DNA from: Prochlorococcus sp. AG-402-G22
GTDB taxonomy: Bacteria > Cyanobacteriota > Cyanobacteriia > PCC-6307 > Cyanobiaceae
Direction: 5' to 3'
Assembly: GCA_003217035.1 (NCBI GenBank)
Contig: QCHV01000003.1
Location: 1-64,000, forward strand
DNA: 64,000 bases
Shown here: positions 19,119 to 28,000 of the stretch, in pieces
How positions within the stretch are numbered: the first letter of the stretch is position 1
Layout: each line of letters begins with the position of its first letter
Program-made: the position numbers and the translations under genes
The notes under the pieces: generated by a model
Seen by the model: only the letters and a program-made list of their open reading frames with translations
Database searches by the model: none
What the model was told of the DNA's origin: nothing

Positions 19119-20387
19119 TTATGCATTTACAACAGGGATCTCTGCTAATCGTGTTGTGGCGGCCGCACTTAAATATTTTCTTTGTGGACCTAGTTTTTTA
19201 CTGGTACCACATATAGCCCATTTGACCGTATCGTTTCCATAACGTTGATTGAGGCGGTCAATAGTTGTCATTAGATGCTTGCGATGCGAGGCTTCTTTGG
19301 GGCTATACCTCTCGAGAAGATGAAGTTGTAGACAATCATCTCCTACAAGATTTTTCATTACAACGCCTGCTTTCATTAGTAGGTGGTGGGGATGGAAGAT
19401 GCGTTCTGTTAATCCAAGAGAACTCTTAAGAAGGACCGATGTGTCATTGCTGTAAAGGTCTAGGTGCGTCGTTGCTGACCGACTATAAAAAATTGAAGCG
19501 AAGGCACTTGTACGTGCGAATACTGTGATAGTGCCGGCATATTGCCCTTGCTTTCTTAGCTTTGCACTTGCGAGTACAACATATCTCGCTATCGCTTGGC
19601 GAAGCTCTTCTATTTCTGTAATTGGTTTACTAAAGCTTCTGCTGACACAAGTTTCTTGCTTGGCTATTTTTTTGTTTGATACAGATAAGCAGGAAAGACC
19701 TTGTAGCTCTTTTTGTAGACGTATGCCTATCACGCCCCATTTGGCTTGTATAGTCTGACTTGGCATGTCGCGAAATTGTTTGGCATTGTTAATTCTTCTT
19801 GCTCGACACCATTGAGCTATGTTCTTCCCAATGCCCCATACGTCTTCTATAGCAACGTTTGCAAGAGCGGTTTCTGGATCTTTGACATTCCCTAAGTCAT
19901 ATATTCCTGCATGGTTTGGCATTGTTTTTGCTAGGTGATTTGCTAACTTTGCTTGCCCTTTGCTCGCGCCAATGCCAATTGATATTTGTAGACCTAGATC
20001 TTGATATATGTTTTCTCGTAGTTGACGTGCCCAGGTGCGAAGATTGTTGTTGGGAGGGCGATTGATTTTTGCAAATGCCTCATCAATTGAATAGACTTCT
20101 AGCTCTTCACAATGCTTTTCAAGAAGAGCCATTAGTCTTTGACTCATGTCACCGTAAAGTGCGTAGTTAGAACTCCGCACTTTGATGTTCAACCTTTCTA
20201 TTTCATGACGAATTTTGAAGTAAGGCTGACCCATGAGAATGCCAAGACAACGAGCTTTCGCATTGCGGGCTATGACGCACCCATCATTGTTGGATAAAAC
20301 AACTAACGCCTGATCAATAAGAGAAGGATCTACGGTCTGCTCGCATGCTGCGTAAAAGTTATTACCATCAATTAATGCTATGGCCAT
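19119..20387 (-). CDS. umuC: DNA polymerase V catalytic subunit UmuC
   Basis: UmuC is an error-prone Y-family polymerase that, with processed UmuD, copies damaged templates. Visible are the palm motif ALIDGNNFYAACEQ, the catalytic acidic pair in VYSIDEAFAKI, the thumb helix-hairpin-helix (ALANVAIEDVWGIGKNIAQW) and a UmuC-specific C-terminal segment (WAICGTSKKLGPQRKYLSA). Length 422 aa matches E. coli UmuC. umuD lies 12 nt upstream in the same operon, and both should be under the SOS-like dyad. Confidence 0.96.
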   Translation of the reverse strand: MAIALIDGNNFYAACEQTVDPSLIDQALVVLSNNDGCVIARNAKARCLGILMGQPYFKIRHEIERLNIKVRSSNYALYGDMSQRLMALLEKHCEELEVYSIDEAFAKINRPPNNNLRTWARQLRENIYQDLGLQISIGIGASKGQAKLANHLAKTMPNHAGIYDLGNVKDPETALANVAIEDVWGIGKNIAQWCRARRINNAKQFRDMPSQTIQAKWGVIGIRLQKELQGLSCLSVSNKKIAKQETCVSRSFSKPITEIEELRQAIARYVVLASAKLRKQGQYAGTITVFARTSAFASIFYSRSATTHLDLYSNDTSVLLKSSLGLTERIFHPHHLLMKAGVVMKNLVGDDCLQLHLLERYSPKEASHRKHLMTTIDRLNQRYGNDTVKWAICGTSKKLGPQRKYLSAAATTRLAEIPVVNA

Positions 20388-20399
20388 GAATTTCAGTCG

Positions 20400-20843
20400 T
20401 CATACAATACGATTTAGTTTGTGAATTGCATATATAGCTACTCCCCAAATTTGTACGTTTTCATAATGTTGCAGATTAATTGATTGGTAGTGAGGGTGTG
20501 CTGCTTCGAGATAAAGGATTCCTTTGCGACGAACTAATTTTTTGAGAGTAAAACTTCCGTCTAGGATTGCCACTACTATGCACCCTGGCTGCGCTTCTAA
20601 ACTACGATCTACGATTAGAAGGTCCCCGCTTAGGACCCCTGCATTTGTCATTGACTCTCCCTTGACTGTTAGAAAAAAGGTGCTTGCTGGATGGCGAATC
20701 AAAGATTCGTTGAGATCAATGCCAACATCAAGATAGTCATCTGCTGGAGAAGGAAAACCTGCTTCTATGTGCTCGTTTGCCAAAGGTAGAAACAGCTTTG
20801 TAAGATTAACTCGAGTGCTGACCGGAGATTGAGAGGTCTCCAC
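20400..20843 (-). CDS. umuD: SOS mutagenesis protein UmuD (self-cleaving)
   Basis: UmuD is a LexA-like protein that cleaves itself upon RecA-ssDNA contact and then joins UmuC as polymerase V. The cleavage site is visible as Ala28-Gly29 in EAGFPSPADDY, the catalytic Ser64 is in KGESM, and Lys101 lies 37 residues later in FTLKKL, the same spacing as E. coli Ser60/Lys97. Length 147 aa. It starts with GTG at 20843, two bases from a very large inverted repeat carrying a LexA-like core. umuC follows after 12 nt. Confidence 0.96.
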   Translation of the reverse strand: METSQSPVSTRVNLTKLFLPLANEHIEAGFPSPADDYLDVGIDLNESLIRHPASTFFLTVKGESMTNAGVLSGDLLIVDRSLEAQPGCIVVAILDGSFTLKKLVRRKGILYLEAAHPHYQSINLQHYENVQIWGVAIYAIHKLNRIV

Positions 20844-20844
20844 G

Positions 20845-20888
20845 GAGTAAGAGTGCTATAGTATTTTTGTACTATAACACTCTTACTC
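20845..20888 (-). promoter_or_regulatory. LexA-like SOS operator inside an 18-bp-arm inverted repeat
   Basis: The left arm 20845-20862 and right arm 20871-20888 are complementary at 17 of 18 positions (the exception is a C/T difference) around an 8-nt AT spacer. The core AGTATTTTTGTACT (20860-20873) differs at one half-site base from the cyanobacterial LexA box as I know it, AGTAC-N4-GTACT. The dyad ends two bases from the umuD GTG, so a bound repressor would cover the promoter and start site. Confidence 0.8.
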
Positions 20889-20920
20889 TATTCTGCTCTG
20901 CTGCTCATTATCGCTTGATC

Positions 20921-20936
20921 TTTTTTTTTTTTTTTT
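20921..20936. repeat. T16/A16 homopolymer between rlmH and umuD
   Basis: Sixteen consecutive T's on the plus strand, starting 3 nt beyond the rlmH stop. It is the longest mononucleotide run I noticed in the window. On the coding (minus) strand it reads as A16, so it is not a rho-independent terminator tail for rlmH. Confidence 0.9.
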
Positions 20937-20939
20937 GAA

Positions 20940-21377
20940 TCAGGCTTTATGGTAAGGACCGTTTTCGCTAATGGTAACTGCTCTATAGATTTGTTCTATA
21001 AGTAAAAGGCGTGCAAGCTCATGGGGAAAAGTAAGTGGAGACAGGCTTATATGGCAATAGGCCATCTCCTTGATATCTGGCGTCAGGCCATTGGCGCTTC
21101 CAATTAAAAAAACTAGTCGGTTGGCAGTCATCTTTTGTAGTCGTCCCGAGAAGCCATGCGATGTGAGCCTTTCGCCTTCTTCGGTAAGTACTATGAGTTT
21201 TTCAGTAGACTTAATTGAGCTTCTTATCGCTTTTGTTTCCTTTTTTGGATCGCCATTGCGTAATTCTGTAATAGCTAGTCCAGGTAGCCTTTTGAGATAA
21301 AGCTCAATGCCGTTTTGAATCCAACGCTTCCGAACTTTCCCTATTGCAATAATTCTATAGCGAGAAGGATTTAACAA
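20940..21377 (-). CDS. rlmH: 23S rRNA pseudouridine(1915) N3-methyltransferase RlmH
   Basis: RlmH is a SPOUT enzyme that methylates pseudouridine 1915 in helix 69 of 23S rRNA after subunit joining. The family features are RIIAIGKVRKRWIQNGIELYLKRL at the start, LVFLIGSANGL (SAM knot) and the C-terminal ISLSPLTFPHELARLLLIEQIYRA with a final PYHK. Length 145 aa is typical. It is upstream of umuD on the same strand, separated by the A16 tract and the LexA-like dyad. Confidence 0.95.
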   Translation of the reverse strand: MLNPSRYRIIAIGKVRKRWIQNGIELYLKRLPGLAITELRNGDPKKETKAIRSSIKSTEKLIVLTEEGERLTSHGFSGRLQKMTANRLVFLIGSANGLTPDIKEMAYCHISLSPLTFPHELARLLLIEQIYRAVTISENGPYHKA

Positions 21378-21406
21378 AGCAAATCAACTTGTTTATGGTT
21401 TTTAAT

Positions 21407-21766
21407 TTAGTCTTCTTCTTCTTCTAGCAGTAGCCTCTGAAAAGAAGTATAGAGACTTTCTGTTGATTTGTTTCGCTGTCCTATTGCCGATGGTAATAAG
21501 TTTGAGCTTCTAGAATTTTCATTACTTAAAGCTTTTTCTTCAATCTCTTTTAGGCGAGCAATTAAGTGTTTGGGAACTTCTCCATCTGGACTTGCTTTTA
21601 TAAGTTCTTTGAATAGTTCTTGAGGATTTTGTTCGGTTTCGATTTTATGTAATTTTTGTTTAGAGGTTTGTTTTGACCTTGGATTTTGATTTGGAGTCAA
21701 TGATTCGTGGGGTATTTGGCGACTAAACTCACGAAGACGCTTAAGATTATCTTGATCAAAGCTCAT
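21407..21766 (-). CDS. Conserved-looking hydrophilic protein, 119 aa, unknown function
   Basis: A highly charged, probably partly disordered protein with a coiled-coil-prone middle (QELFKELIKASPDGEVPKHL then IARLKEIEEKALSN) and an acidic end (LLLEEEED). No family recognised. It is 29 nt upstream of rlmH on the minus strand, so it is likely the first gene of that unit, and is divergent from ksgA across a roughly 150-bp region. Confidence 0.65.
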   Translation of the reverse strand: MSFDQDNLKRLREFSRQIPHESLTPNQNPRSKQTSKQKLHKIETEQNPQELFKELIKASPDGEVPKHLIARLKEIEEKALSNENSRSSNLLPSAIGQRNKSTESLYTSFQRLLLEEEED

Positions 21767-21920
21767 TGCATTAAGACTTTGTCTACTGTTAGGGAATAGT
21801 TTAAGTTGATGTTTGACTTTTGGGTTAATGGTAAGAGATTTTCATTCTCATTATGATGTTTGTTAATTTGTGATGAATATATAAAATAAAAAAGATAGAG
21901 ATGCGAAAACAGAGGGAGAT

Positions 21921-22754
21921 ATGACTTTCTCAGGGCATAGCCCAAGAAAACGTTTTGGTCAGCATTGGTTGAGAGATTTACAGGTTTTAAATCAGATTGT
22001 TGCTGCAGCAGATCTATCTGAGAATGATCGTGTATTAGAAATAGGGCCTGGCAGGGGTGCTCTTACGGAAAAGTTACTGAGTTCTAAGGCGGAATTGATT
22101 CACGCAATCGAATTAGACCTGGATTTGTTTAAAGGTTTGAAAGAACGGTTTTCTAGTGAATCTCGTCTTAGTTTGCAACCAGGTGATGTCTTGAGTTCTT
22201 CATTGCTTCTACCTGATGGAATGCAAGCCAATAAAGTAGTAGCCAATATTCCTTATAACATTACTTCTCCTCTCCTTTATAGATTGCTTGGAAAATTAGG
22301 CTCCCCTCCAGAGACGAGTTATCAGCGATTGGTTTTGCTTTTGCAAAAAGAAGTGGCAGAAAGGATTTTAGCCAAGCCTGGCCAAAGTAATTTCAGTGCA
22401 ATGAGTGTCAGAATCCAGCTTTTAGCTAAGAGCACTAGTGTTTGTGAGGTTCCTCCTAGATGCTTTAAACCTTCTCCAAAAGTAGATTCAAAAGTGATTG
22501 TTATAGAACCGTTTCAGATTTCTGATAGATCAGAGGTTTTCGTTGAAAAAGAAGTTGAACGACTTGTTAATACTGCTTTCTTGGGAAGACGTAAAAAATT
22601 AAGAAACACTTTGGGAAACATCAGGCCATTAAAAGAATTAGAAGTGTTGGCAGAACAATTGGGGGTTAATCTTGATCAAAGGCCTCAAGAGGTGTCTCCG
22701 ATGACTTGGTTATCTTTGGCAAAAGGTATTAAAGAGATCGAAAAGGTTTTATGA
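21921..22754 (+). CDS. ksgA: 16S rRNA dimethyladenosine transferase KsgA/RsmA
   Basis: KsgA dimethylates two adjacent adenines in helix 45 of 16S rRNA. The order of motifs is KRFGQHWLRDLQVLNQIV, SAM-binding VLEIGPGRGALTEKLL, and catalytic NIPYNITSPLLYRLL, followed by FKPSPKVDSKVI. Length 277 aa is standard. A GAGGGAGA ribosome-binding site precedes the ATG. ispE follows after 10 nt and DUF3082 overlaps ispE, forming an operon. Confidence 0.97.
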   Translation: MTFSGHSPRKRFGQHWLRDLQVLNQIVAAADLSENDRVLEIGPGRGALTEKLLSSKAELIHAIELDLDLFKGLKERFSSESRLSLQPGDVLSSSLLLPDGMQANKVVANIPYNITSPLLYRLLGKLGSPPETSYQRLVLLLQKEVAERILAKPGQSNFSAMSVRIQLLAKSTSVCEVPPRCFKPSPKVDSKVIVIEPFQISDRSEVFVEKEVERLVNTAFLGRRKKLRNTLGNIRPLKELEVLAEQLGVNLDQRPQEVSPMTWLSLAKGIKEIEKVL

Positions 22755-22764
22755 ATCACTTGAT

Positions 22765-23721
22765 ATGAACAAAGCCAACTATTCATCTGTAAAGAAGCCT
22801 TTAAGTTTATTGGCCCCAGCAAAGATTAATTTGCATTTAGAAGTTCTTGGTTTGCGAAAGGATGGGTTCCATGAATTGTCAATGGTAATGCAAAGCATTG
22901 ACCTCGTTGATCAAATCGAAATTTCTAAAACAAATGACGAGAGAATAACGCTTGTTTCTAGTGACCCATCCTTAAGTACTGGAAAAGATAATTTGATTAT
23001 TAAAGCCGCAGAACTTATACGATCGAGGTCTGGCTTACACAGTTTAGGAGCTTATATAGAGTTAACAAAAAACATTCCTATAGGAGCTGGGTTGGCTGGA
23101 GGCTCTAGTGACTGTGCTGCAACTTTGGTAGGGCTTAATGCAATGTGGGAGCTTAACTTTAATCAGGATCAATTGAAAAAAATGGCATCTGAACTTGGTT
23201 CAGATACTCCTTTCTGTATTTCAGGTGGAACTCAGTTCTGTTTTGGTAGAGGTGAAAGATTAGAGCCTATTCAACTATTAAATTCGAAAATGGCAGTTGT
23301 GCTTGTAAAAGACCCTAATGCTTCAGTCTCAACCCCATGGGCTTATACAACTTTTAAGGAGATTCATAGCGATAATTATTTGAGTAGGGAAGTTGATTTT
23401 GAAAAGAAGCGTAATGAACTTAGGAATGGATTTTGGCTAAAAAATTTTAAGGATGAAAATCCTCGACCTTTGGTTAATGACTTGCAGGAAATTGTGGCTT
23501 CTAGAACTCCAGCAGTTAAAACCTCCTTGGATTTCCTGGTTTCTTTAACAGGTGCGGTGTCAGTTGCTATGAGTGGCTCTGGAGCTAGCTGCTTTGCACT
23601 TTACCCAGACTTCCATAGAGCAAAATCTGCTTTTGAAAGTAAACGTGTTGAATTAGAAAGGCTTGGTTTGGAAGGCTGGTGTTGTAGTTTTAGTTCTACA
23701 GGAGTTAGGTTTGCAAAGTGA
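22765..23721 (+). CDS. ispE: 4-diphosphocytidyl-2-C-methyl-D-erythritol kinase
   Basis: IspE is the GHMP kinase of the MEP isoprenoid pathway, supplying precursors for chlorophyll and carotenoids. It has LAPAKINLHLEVLGLRKDGFHEL at the start, the ATP-binding loop NIPIGAGLAGGSSDCAA, and the GHMP C-terminal motif AVSVAMSGSGASCFAL. Length 318 aa is normal. It is co-oriented and closely spaced with ksgA, a pairing seen in many bacteria. Confidence 0.97.
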   Translation: MNKANYSSVKKPLSLLAPAKINLHLEVLGLRKDGFHELSMVMQSIDLVDQIEISKTNDERITLVSSDPSLSTGKDNLIIKAAELIRSRSGLHSLGAYIELTKNIPIGAGLAGGSSDCAATLVGLNAMWELNFNQDQLKKMASELGSDTPFCISGGTQFCFGRGERLEPIQLLNSKMAVVLVKDPNASVSTPWAYTTFKEIHSDNYLSREVDFEKKRNELRNGFWLKNFKDENPRPLVNDLQEIVASRTPAVKTSLDFLVSLTGAVSVAMSGSGASCFALYPDFHRAKSAFESKRVELERLGLEGWCCSFSSTGVRFAK

Positions 23722-24095
23722 GTAAAGAGAAAGACAAATCGTTAAATTTAAATAGTTTAATTCTCACAGAGCAAAAGAACTCGTCACCAAAAAATGATTC
23801 TGAGAATAAAAAATCACAGCAAGAAAAGGGACCATCTAGTTTTTTCCTAGGAGCTCTAACGAGTCTTCTTTTGGCTTGGGTGTCTTTGTTGCTCACCGAG
23901 AAAGTTGTGATTTATTTCACAATTCATGCGCCTCAATATTCTTCTCCAATAGCTCAAAGCATTAGCTCTGGGCTTAAAACATTGATAATAGGGATGTGTT
24001 GTTTGGCTACTTTTAGCTTTGCTTTTATTGGCTTAGGGTTGGTAATTGTATTTATTCGAAGTTTCTTTAATGCCAATAGGGTTGAAGGTGATTAG
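23718..24095 (+). CDS. DUF3082-like membrane protein
   Basis: A 125-aa protein with a polar, Lys/Ser-rich N-terminus (about 40 residues) and two membrane helices (about 43-63 and 88-117) around an IAQSISSGLKTLIIGM loop, consistent with the cyanobacterial DUF3082 family as I recall it. Function is unknown. GTG start at 23718 overlaps the ispE TGA (GTGA), implying translational coupling with ispE. Confidence 0.78.
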   Translation: MSKEKDKSLNLNSLILTEQKNSSPKNDSENKKSQQEKGPSSFFLGALTSLLLAWVSLLLTEKVVIYFTIHAPQYSSPIAQSISSGLKTLIIGMCCLATFSFAFIGLGLVIVFIRSFFNANRVEGD

Positions 24096-24142
24096 TTTTT
24101 AAGCAATAAATGATTTGTTCGCTTAACCAAAGGAGCCTTTTT

Positions 24143-24238
24143 GTGACACTTCACGACCTCGGATTGCTGGTCCTTTTGCTAACGCCTGGGATGTTGCTTT
24201 CCGTGTTGATTCTTTCTACATTTGCTGCAGGTGGTTAA
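24143..24238 (+). CDS. 31-aa hydrophobic membrane peptide
   Basis: GTG at 24143 is preceded at ideal distance (8 nt) by AAAGGAG, one of the best ribosome-binding sites in the window. The peptide reads MTLHDLGLLVLLLTPGMLL then SVLILSTFAAGG: a single membrane helix with a proline-glycine kink. It resembles the small subunits found in photosynthetic complexes in style, but I cannot match it to a known Psa, Psb or Pet subunit. It lies between DUF3082 and pdhB on the same strand. Confidence 0.65.
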   Translation: MTLHDLGLLVLLLTPGMLLSVLILSTFAAGG

Positions 24239-24299
24239 TTAGGCACAGTTTGTTATAGCTTGGCTTAATTAAGCAGGCTTAGCCTGGACTCAAAAAACT

Positions 24300-25283
24300 G
24301 TGACAGGGACACTTCTTTTTAATGCTCTTCGAGATGCCATTGATGAGGAGATGGCTAGAGATCCTCATGTATGTGTAATCGGAGAAGATGTGGGGCAGTA
24401 TGGAGGCTCTTATAAGGTCACTAAGGATTTATATGAAAAATATGGTGAACTTAGAGTTTTAGATACACCAATTGCAGAAAACAGCTTTACAGGCATGGCT
24501 GTAGGTGCTGCCATGACAGGCCTTAGACCAATCGTAGAAGGAATGAATATGGGTTTTCTTCTTTTAGCTTTCAATCAGATCTCCAACAACATGGGTATGT
24601 TGCGTTATACAAGTGGAGGGAATTACACAATTCCTACTGTTGTGCGTGGTCCAGGTGGTGTGGGCCGTCAGTTAGGTGCTGAGCACAGTCAAAGATTAGA
24701 AGCTTATTTTCATGCAGTCCCTGGCATTAAAATAGTTGCTTGCAGTACTCCAACAAATGCTAAAGGCTTGATGAAAGCTGCAATTAGAGATGAGAATCCA
24801 GTCTTGTTTTTTGAGCATGTACTGCTTTACAACTTGAGTGAAGAATTGCCTAAAGGAGATTATGTTTGTTCACTAGATCAAGCAGATTTAGTGAAGGAAG
24901 GCAAAGATTTGACAATACTTACTTATTCGCGAATGAGACATCATTGCTTGAAAGCTCTGCCTCAGTTACAGGAAAAAGGAATCGATGCAGAGTTGATAGA
25001 TCTCATAAGTCTTAAGCCGTTTGATTTAGAAACTATTTGCAAGTCGATTAAGAAGACTAATAGAGTGATAATTGTTGAGGAGTGTATGAAGACTGGTGGA
25101 ATAGGAGCGGAGTTGATAGCTTTAATCAATGAAAATTGTTTTGACGATTTGGATTCACGCCCTATAAGACTTTCTAGTCAGGATATTCCTACCCCTTACA
25201 ATGGGAAGCTTGAGAATTTAACAATCATTCAGCCACATCAGATTGTTGACACTGCAGAAAAAATAGTTCGCAAGGGGCTCTAG
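24300..25283 (+). CDS. pdhB: Pyruvate dehydrogenase E1 component, beta subunit
   Basis: PdhB with PdhA and TPP decarboxylates pyruvate to feed acetyl-CoA synthesis. Features: [36 protein letters not shown], the TPP-contacting [17 protein letters not shown], and the transketolase C-terminal [14 protein letters not shown]. Length 327 aa is typical. The start is GTG at 24300. A perfect 12-bp palindrome GCTTAATTAAGC (24263-24274) lies 26 nt upstream. secD follows after 3 nt. Confidence 0.97.
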   Translation: MTGTLLFNALRDAIDEEMARDPHVCVIGEDVGQYGGSYKVTKDLYEKYGELRVLDTPIAENSFTGMAVGAAMTGLRPIVEGMNMGFLLLAFNQISNNMGMLRYTSGGNYTIPTVVRGPGGVGRQLGAEHSQRLEAYFHAVPGIKIVACSTPTNAKGLMKAAIRDENPVLFFEHVLLYNLSEELPKGDYVCSLDQADLVKEGKDLTILTYSRMRHHCLKALPQLQEKGIDAELIDLISLKPFDLETICKSIKKTNRVIIVEECMKTGGIGAELIALINENCFDDLDSRPIRLSSQDIPTPYNGKLENLTIIQPHQIVDTAEKIVRKGL

Positions 25284-25286
25284 TTC

Positions 25287-26768
25287 ATGGCTCGTCAACA
25301 GGGGTGGTTTGCTCTGCTTCTTGCATTAGTGATAGCAGCGTGTTCAGTTTGCTTGAGTCAGCCCTTTCAGCTTGGCCTTGACCTCCGCGGTGGCAGTCAA
25401 TTGACCCTTCAGATTCAGTCCACAAAAGAATTTCCCCAAGTCAATCCTGACCAAGTTGAAGCAGTTAAATCAGTCTTAGACAAAAGAGTAAATAGCTTGG
25501 GTGTTTCAGAATCAACTCTTCAAACAATTGGAACGGATCAACTTATTTTGGAGCTTCCAGGAGAACAGGAGCCTTCTAGGGCTGCAAGAGTTTTAGGGAA
25601 AACAGCATTGCTTGAATTTCGAGCTCAGAAATCGGGCACTAAAGATCAAATGAAGAAGCTTCAAGAACTAAGGTTAATACTAAGAACAGCGCTTAAATCT
25701 ACTGTTAATACATCTGATGAAATAGGGGATAGTTCTAAGAATGAGATTGCAAAACAACAGTTAGACCTTTTAAAGAAATCTCTAGGATTAAAAGAGCTGT
25801 TAGGGAATGATTCTCAACAACTTGAGCTTATTAGAAAAGAAATTAATCAACGAATATTATCTTTATTTGAGCCTGCTAATTTAACAGGCAGAGATTTACA
25901 AAGCGCAGGTCGACGTCAAGAGCAGAATCTCTCTAGTTGGGAGGTTACCTTGACTTTTAACCAATCTGGAGGAGATGAATTTGCAAAATTAACTCAGTCA
26001 ATTGCCGGTACTGATAGATTGCTAGGAATTGTTTTAGATGGAGAATCTATCAGTGAGGCAAGTGTTGGAGAGCAGTTTAAGGCCGCTGGCATTACTGGAG
26101 GTTCGGCAACTATCAGCGGAAACTTTTCTGCTGATTCTGCTCGTGAGCTTGAGGTGCAGCTTAGAGGAGGCTCTTTGCCGTTACCTGTTCAAATAATACA
26201 AGTAAGGACTATTGGTCCGACCCTTGGGATTGAGAATATTCAGAGAAGTTTGATAGCTGCGATTTCAGGCCTCTTTTTGGTTGCAATTTTTATGATTGCT
26301 TTTTACCGAATCCCTGGATTAGTAGCTGTTATAGCGCTTAGTTTTTATGCTCTTTTTAATATTTCTATGTATGCCCTTATCCCTGTCACCCTTACTCTCC
26401 CAGGCATAGCGGGATTCATTTTGAGTATTGGCATGGCTGTTGATGCGAATGTTTTAATCTTTGAAAGAGTAAAAGATGAGCTGCGTAGAGGAAATACATT
26501 AATACGATCTATTGAAACTGGATTTTCGCAGGCATTCTCTTCAATTATTGATGGACATATAACTACTCTTATTAGTTGTATAGCGCTCTTCTATTTGGGA
26601 ACAGGATTTGTAAAAGGCTTCTCTGCCACCCTTGGCATCGGAGTAGTTATTAGCTTGTTTACAGCCCTTTCATGTACTCGTGTACTTCTACGGTTTTTGA
26701 TGAGCTATAAATCATTAAGGCGACCAGCCAACTTTTTGCCAATCAACCAACTCCCCTCCTCAAGCTAA
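25287..26768 (+). CDS. secD: Protein-export membrane protein SecD
   Basis: SecD and SecF use the proton gradient to aid release of exported proteins from SecYEG. One N-terminal helix is followed by LGLDLRGGSQLTLQI, a large periplasmic/lumenal domain (residues 40-310, including EFRAQKSG and the P1-head VLDGESISEASV), then five C-terminal helices with AGFILSIGMAVDANVLIFERVKDE. Length 493 aa is normal. secF follows after 11 nt. Confidence 0.97.
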   Translation: MARQQGWFALLLALVIAACSVCLSQPFQLGLDLRGGSQLTLQIQSTKEFPQVNPDQVEAVKSVLDKRVNSLGVSESTLQTIGTDQLILELPGEQEPSRAARVLGKTALLEFRAQKSGTKDQMKKLQELRLILRTALKSTVNTSDEIGDSSKNEIAKQQLDLLKKSLGLKELLGNDSQQLELIRKEINQRILSLFEPANLTGRDLQSAGRRQEQNLSSWEVTLTFNQSGGDEFAKLTQSIAGTDRLLGIVLDGESISEASVGEQFKAAGITGGSATISGNFSADSARELEVQLRGGSLPLPVQIIQVRTIGPTLGIENIQRSLIAAISGLFLVAIFMIAFYRIPGLVAVIALSFYALFNISMYALIPVTLTLPGIAGFILSIGMAVDANVLIFERVKDELRRGNTLIRSIETGFSQAFSSIIDGHITTLISCIALFYLGTGFVKGFSATLGIGVVISLFTALSCTRVLLRFLMSYKSLRRPANFLPINQLPSSS

Positions 26769-26779
26769 AAATTACTACT

Positions 26780-27748
26780 GTGACTTCACTACCAACAAAT
26801 AGATTTAAATTATTTTTTTCTGTTGCCAGGAATCGATACAGGATCTGGCTACTTTCAGGTTTTGCAGTAATTATTAGTTTTACAGGCTTAATAACTTGTT
26901 GGTTAAGTCCCTCAATTGGATATCCACTTCGTCCAGGTCTTGATTTTACAGGAGGTACGCAAATAAGACTTGAGCGGCAATGTGATGAAAAATGCGATGC
27001 AATAAATACAGGAGAAGTATTTAATCTTCTTCAGAAACTTGCTTTACCAACTGAAAGTGAAAAGATTGCTCCAAATCTTTCTATAGCAAGAGTTCAGTCC
27101 CTTGATGGATATAAGTCAATCTTGGTAAGACTGCCTTTCTTGACTGCCTCTCAAGCGAAAACTCTAGTTAATGCTCTTGAGCCTTTGGTAGGACCATTAG
27201 ACTCTGGTGGCCAATCTGTAGATACTATCGGCCCCACTTTGGGAGCCCAGCTTCTTAAGAGCAGTTTGCTATCTTTGCTTGTTGCCTTTGCAGGTATTGC
27301 TCTTTATATCAGCTACAGATTTGATAGGGTTTTCGCATTTCTTGCTCTTGTAGCTTTATCTCATGACCTGTTGATTGTATGTGGTGTTTTTGCATGGCTT
27401 GGTCTAATCCTTGGTTTGGAAATAAATAGCCTTTTTGCTGTAGCACTACTTACAATTGCAGGTTATTCAGTTAATGACACTGTTGTTGTTTTTGATCGGA
27501 TAAGAGAAATTAATTTATCCGAAAATGCATTGAAGGCTAATCAGAAAGTTGATAAAGCAGTTAGCGCAACTCTCGCAAGAACTTTATATACAAGCTTTAC
27601 TACATTACTCCCTTTGTTTGCTTTGATATTCTTTGGAGGATCAACTTTATATTGGTTTGCTATTGCATTAGCTCTGGGAGTGGTTGTAGGAAGTTGGTCA
27701 AGTATTGCCTTGGCTCCTTCATTGCTTACCTTGAGATCAGAACTATAA
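26780..27748 (+). CDS. secF: Protein-export membrane protein SecF
   Basis: SecF partners SecD. It has one N-terminal helix, PGLDFTGGTQIRL, a short extracytoplasmic domain, and five C-terminal helices with LLTIAGYSVNDTVVVFDRIREI, the SecF counterpart of the SecD proton-path motif. Length 322 aa fits. Start is GTG at 26780. Confidence 0.97.
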   Translation: MTSLPTNRFKLFFSVARNRYRIWLLSGFAVIISFTGLITCWLSPSIGYPLRPGLDFTGGTQIRLERQCDEKCDAINTGEVFNLLQKLALPTESEKIAPNLSIARVQSLDGYKSILVRLPFLTASQAKTLVNALEPLVGPLDSGGQSVDTIGPTLGAQLLKSSLLSLLVAFAGIALYISYRFDRVFAFLALVALSHDLLIVCGVFAWLGLILGLEINSLFAVALLTIAGYSVNDTVVVFDRIREINLSENALKANQKVDKAVSATLARTLYTSFTTLLPLFALIFFGGSTLYWFAIALALGVVVGSWSSIALAPSLLTLRSEL

Positions 27749-27772
27749 TTTAGTTAAGGTTTAAAAAAAAGA

Positions 27773-27985
27773 GTGCATAGAATTAGAGACTATTTGTCTA
27801 ACGCTAATGGTCTATGGATTCCCTTAGTACTTATTATGTTTGCTTTATGGGATTTAAGAATTGATTTAAGAATTTTACTTGATCATATTACTTTAATTGC
27901 AATAGTATTTGCTATTAAGAGTCATCCCCTTGCTATTCTAGTGCTAATATTTAGCCCATCTTTAATTAAAAAATATTATAAGTAG
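27773..27985 (+). CDS. Small membrane protein, 70 aa
   Basis: Two or three hydrophobic segments (about residues 14-26, 37-47 and 52-62) in a 70-aa protein beginning MHRIRDYLSNANGLWIPL and ending in a basic IKKYYK tail. GTG start at 27773 follows an A-rich AAAAAAAAGA stretch. It lies 24 nt after secF, so it may belong to the secDF transcript. Unknown family. Confidence 0.7.
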   Translation: MHRIRDYLSNANGLWIPLVLIMFALWDLRIDLRILLDHITLIAIVFAIKSHPLAILVLIFSPSLIKKYYK

Positions 27986-28000
27986 CTTGCAATTATTGCC

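Noticed and set aside
21763-21945. 60-aa frame on the minus strand between the 119-aa gene and ksgA
   Set aside because: It overlaps the ksgA start, has unnatural composition (Tyr/Phe-rich) and covers the divergent promoter region.
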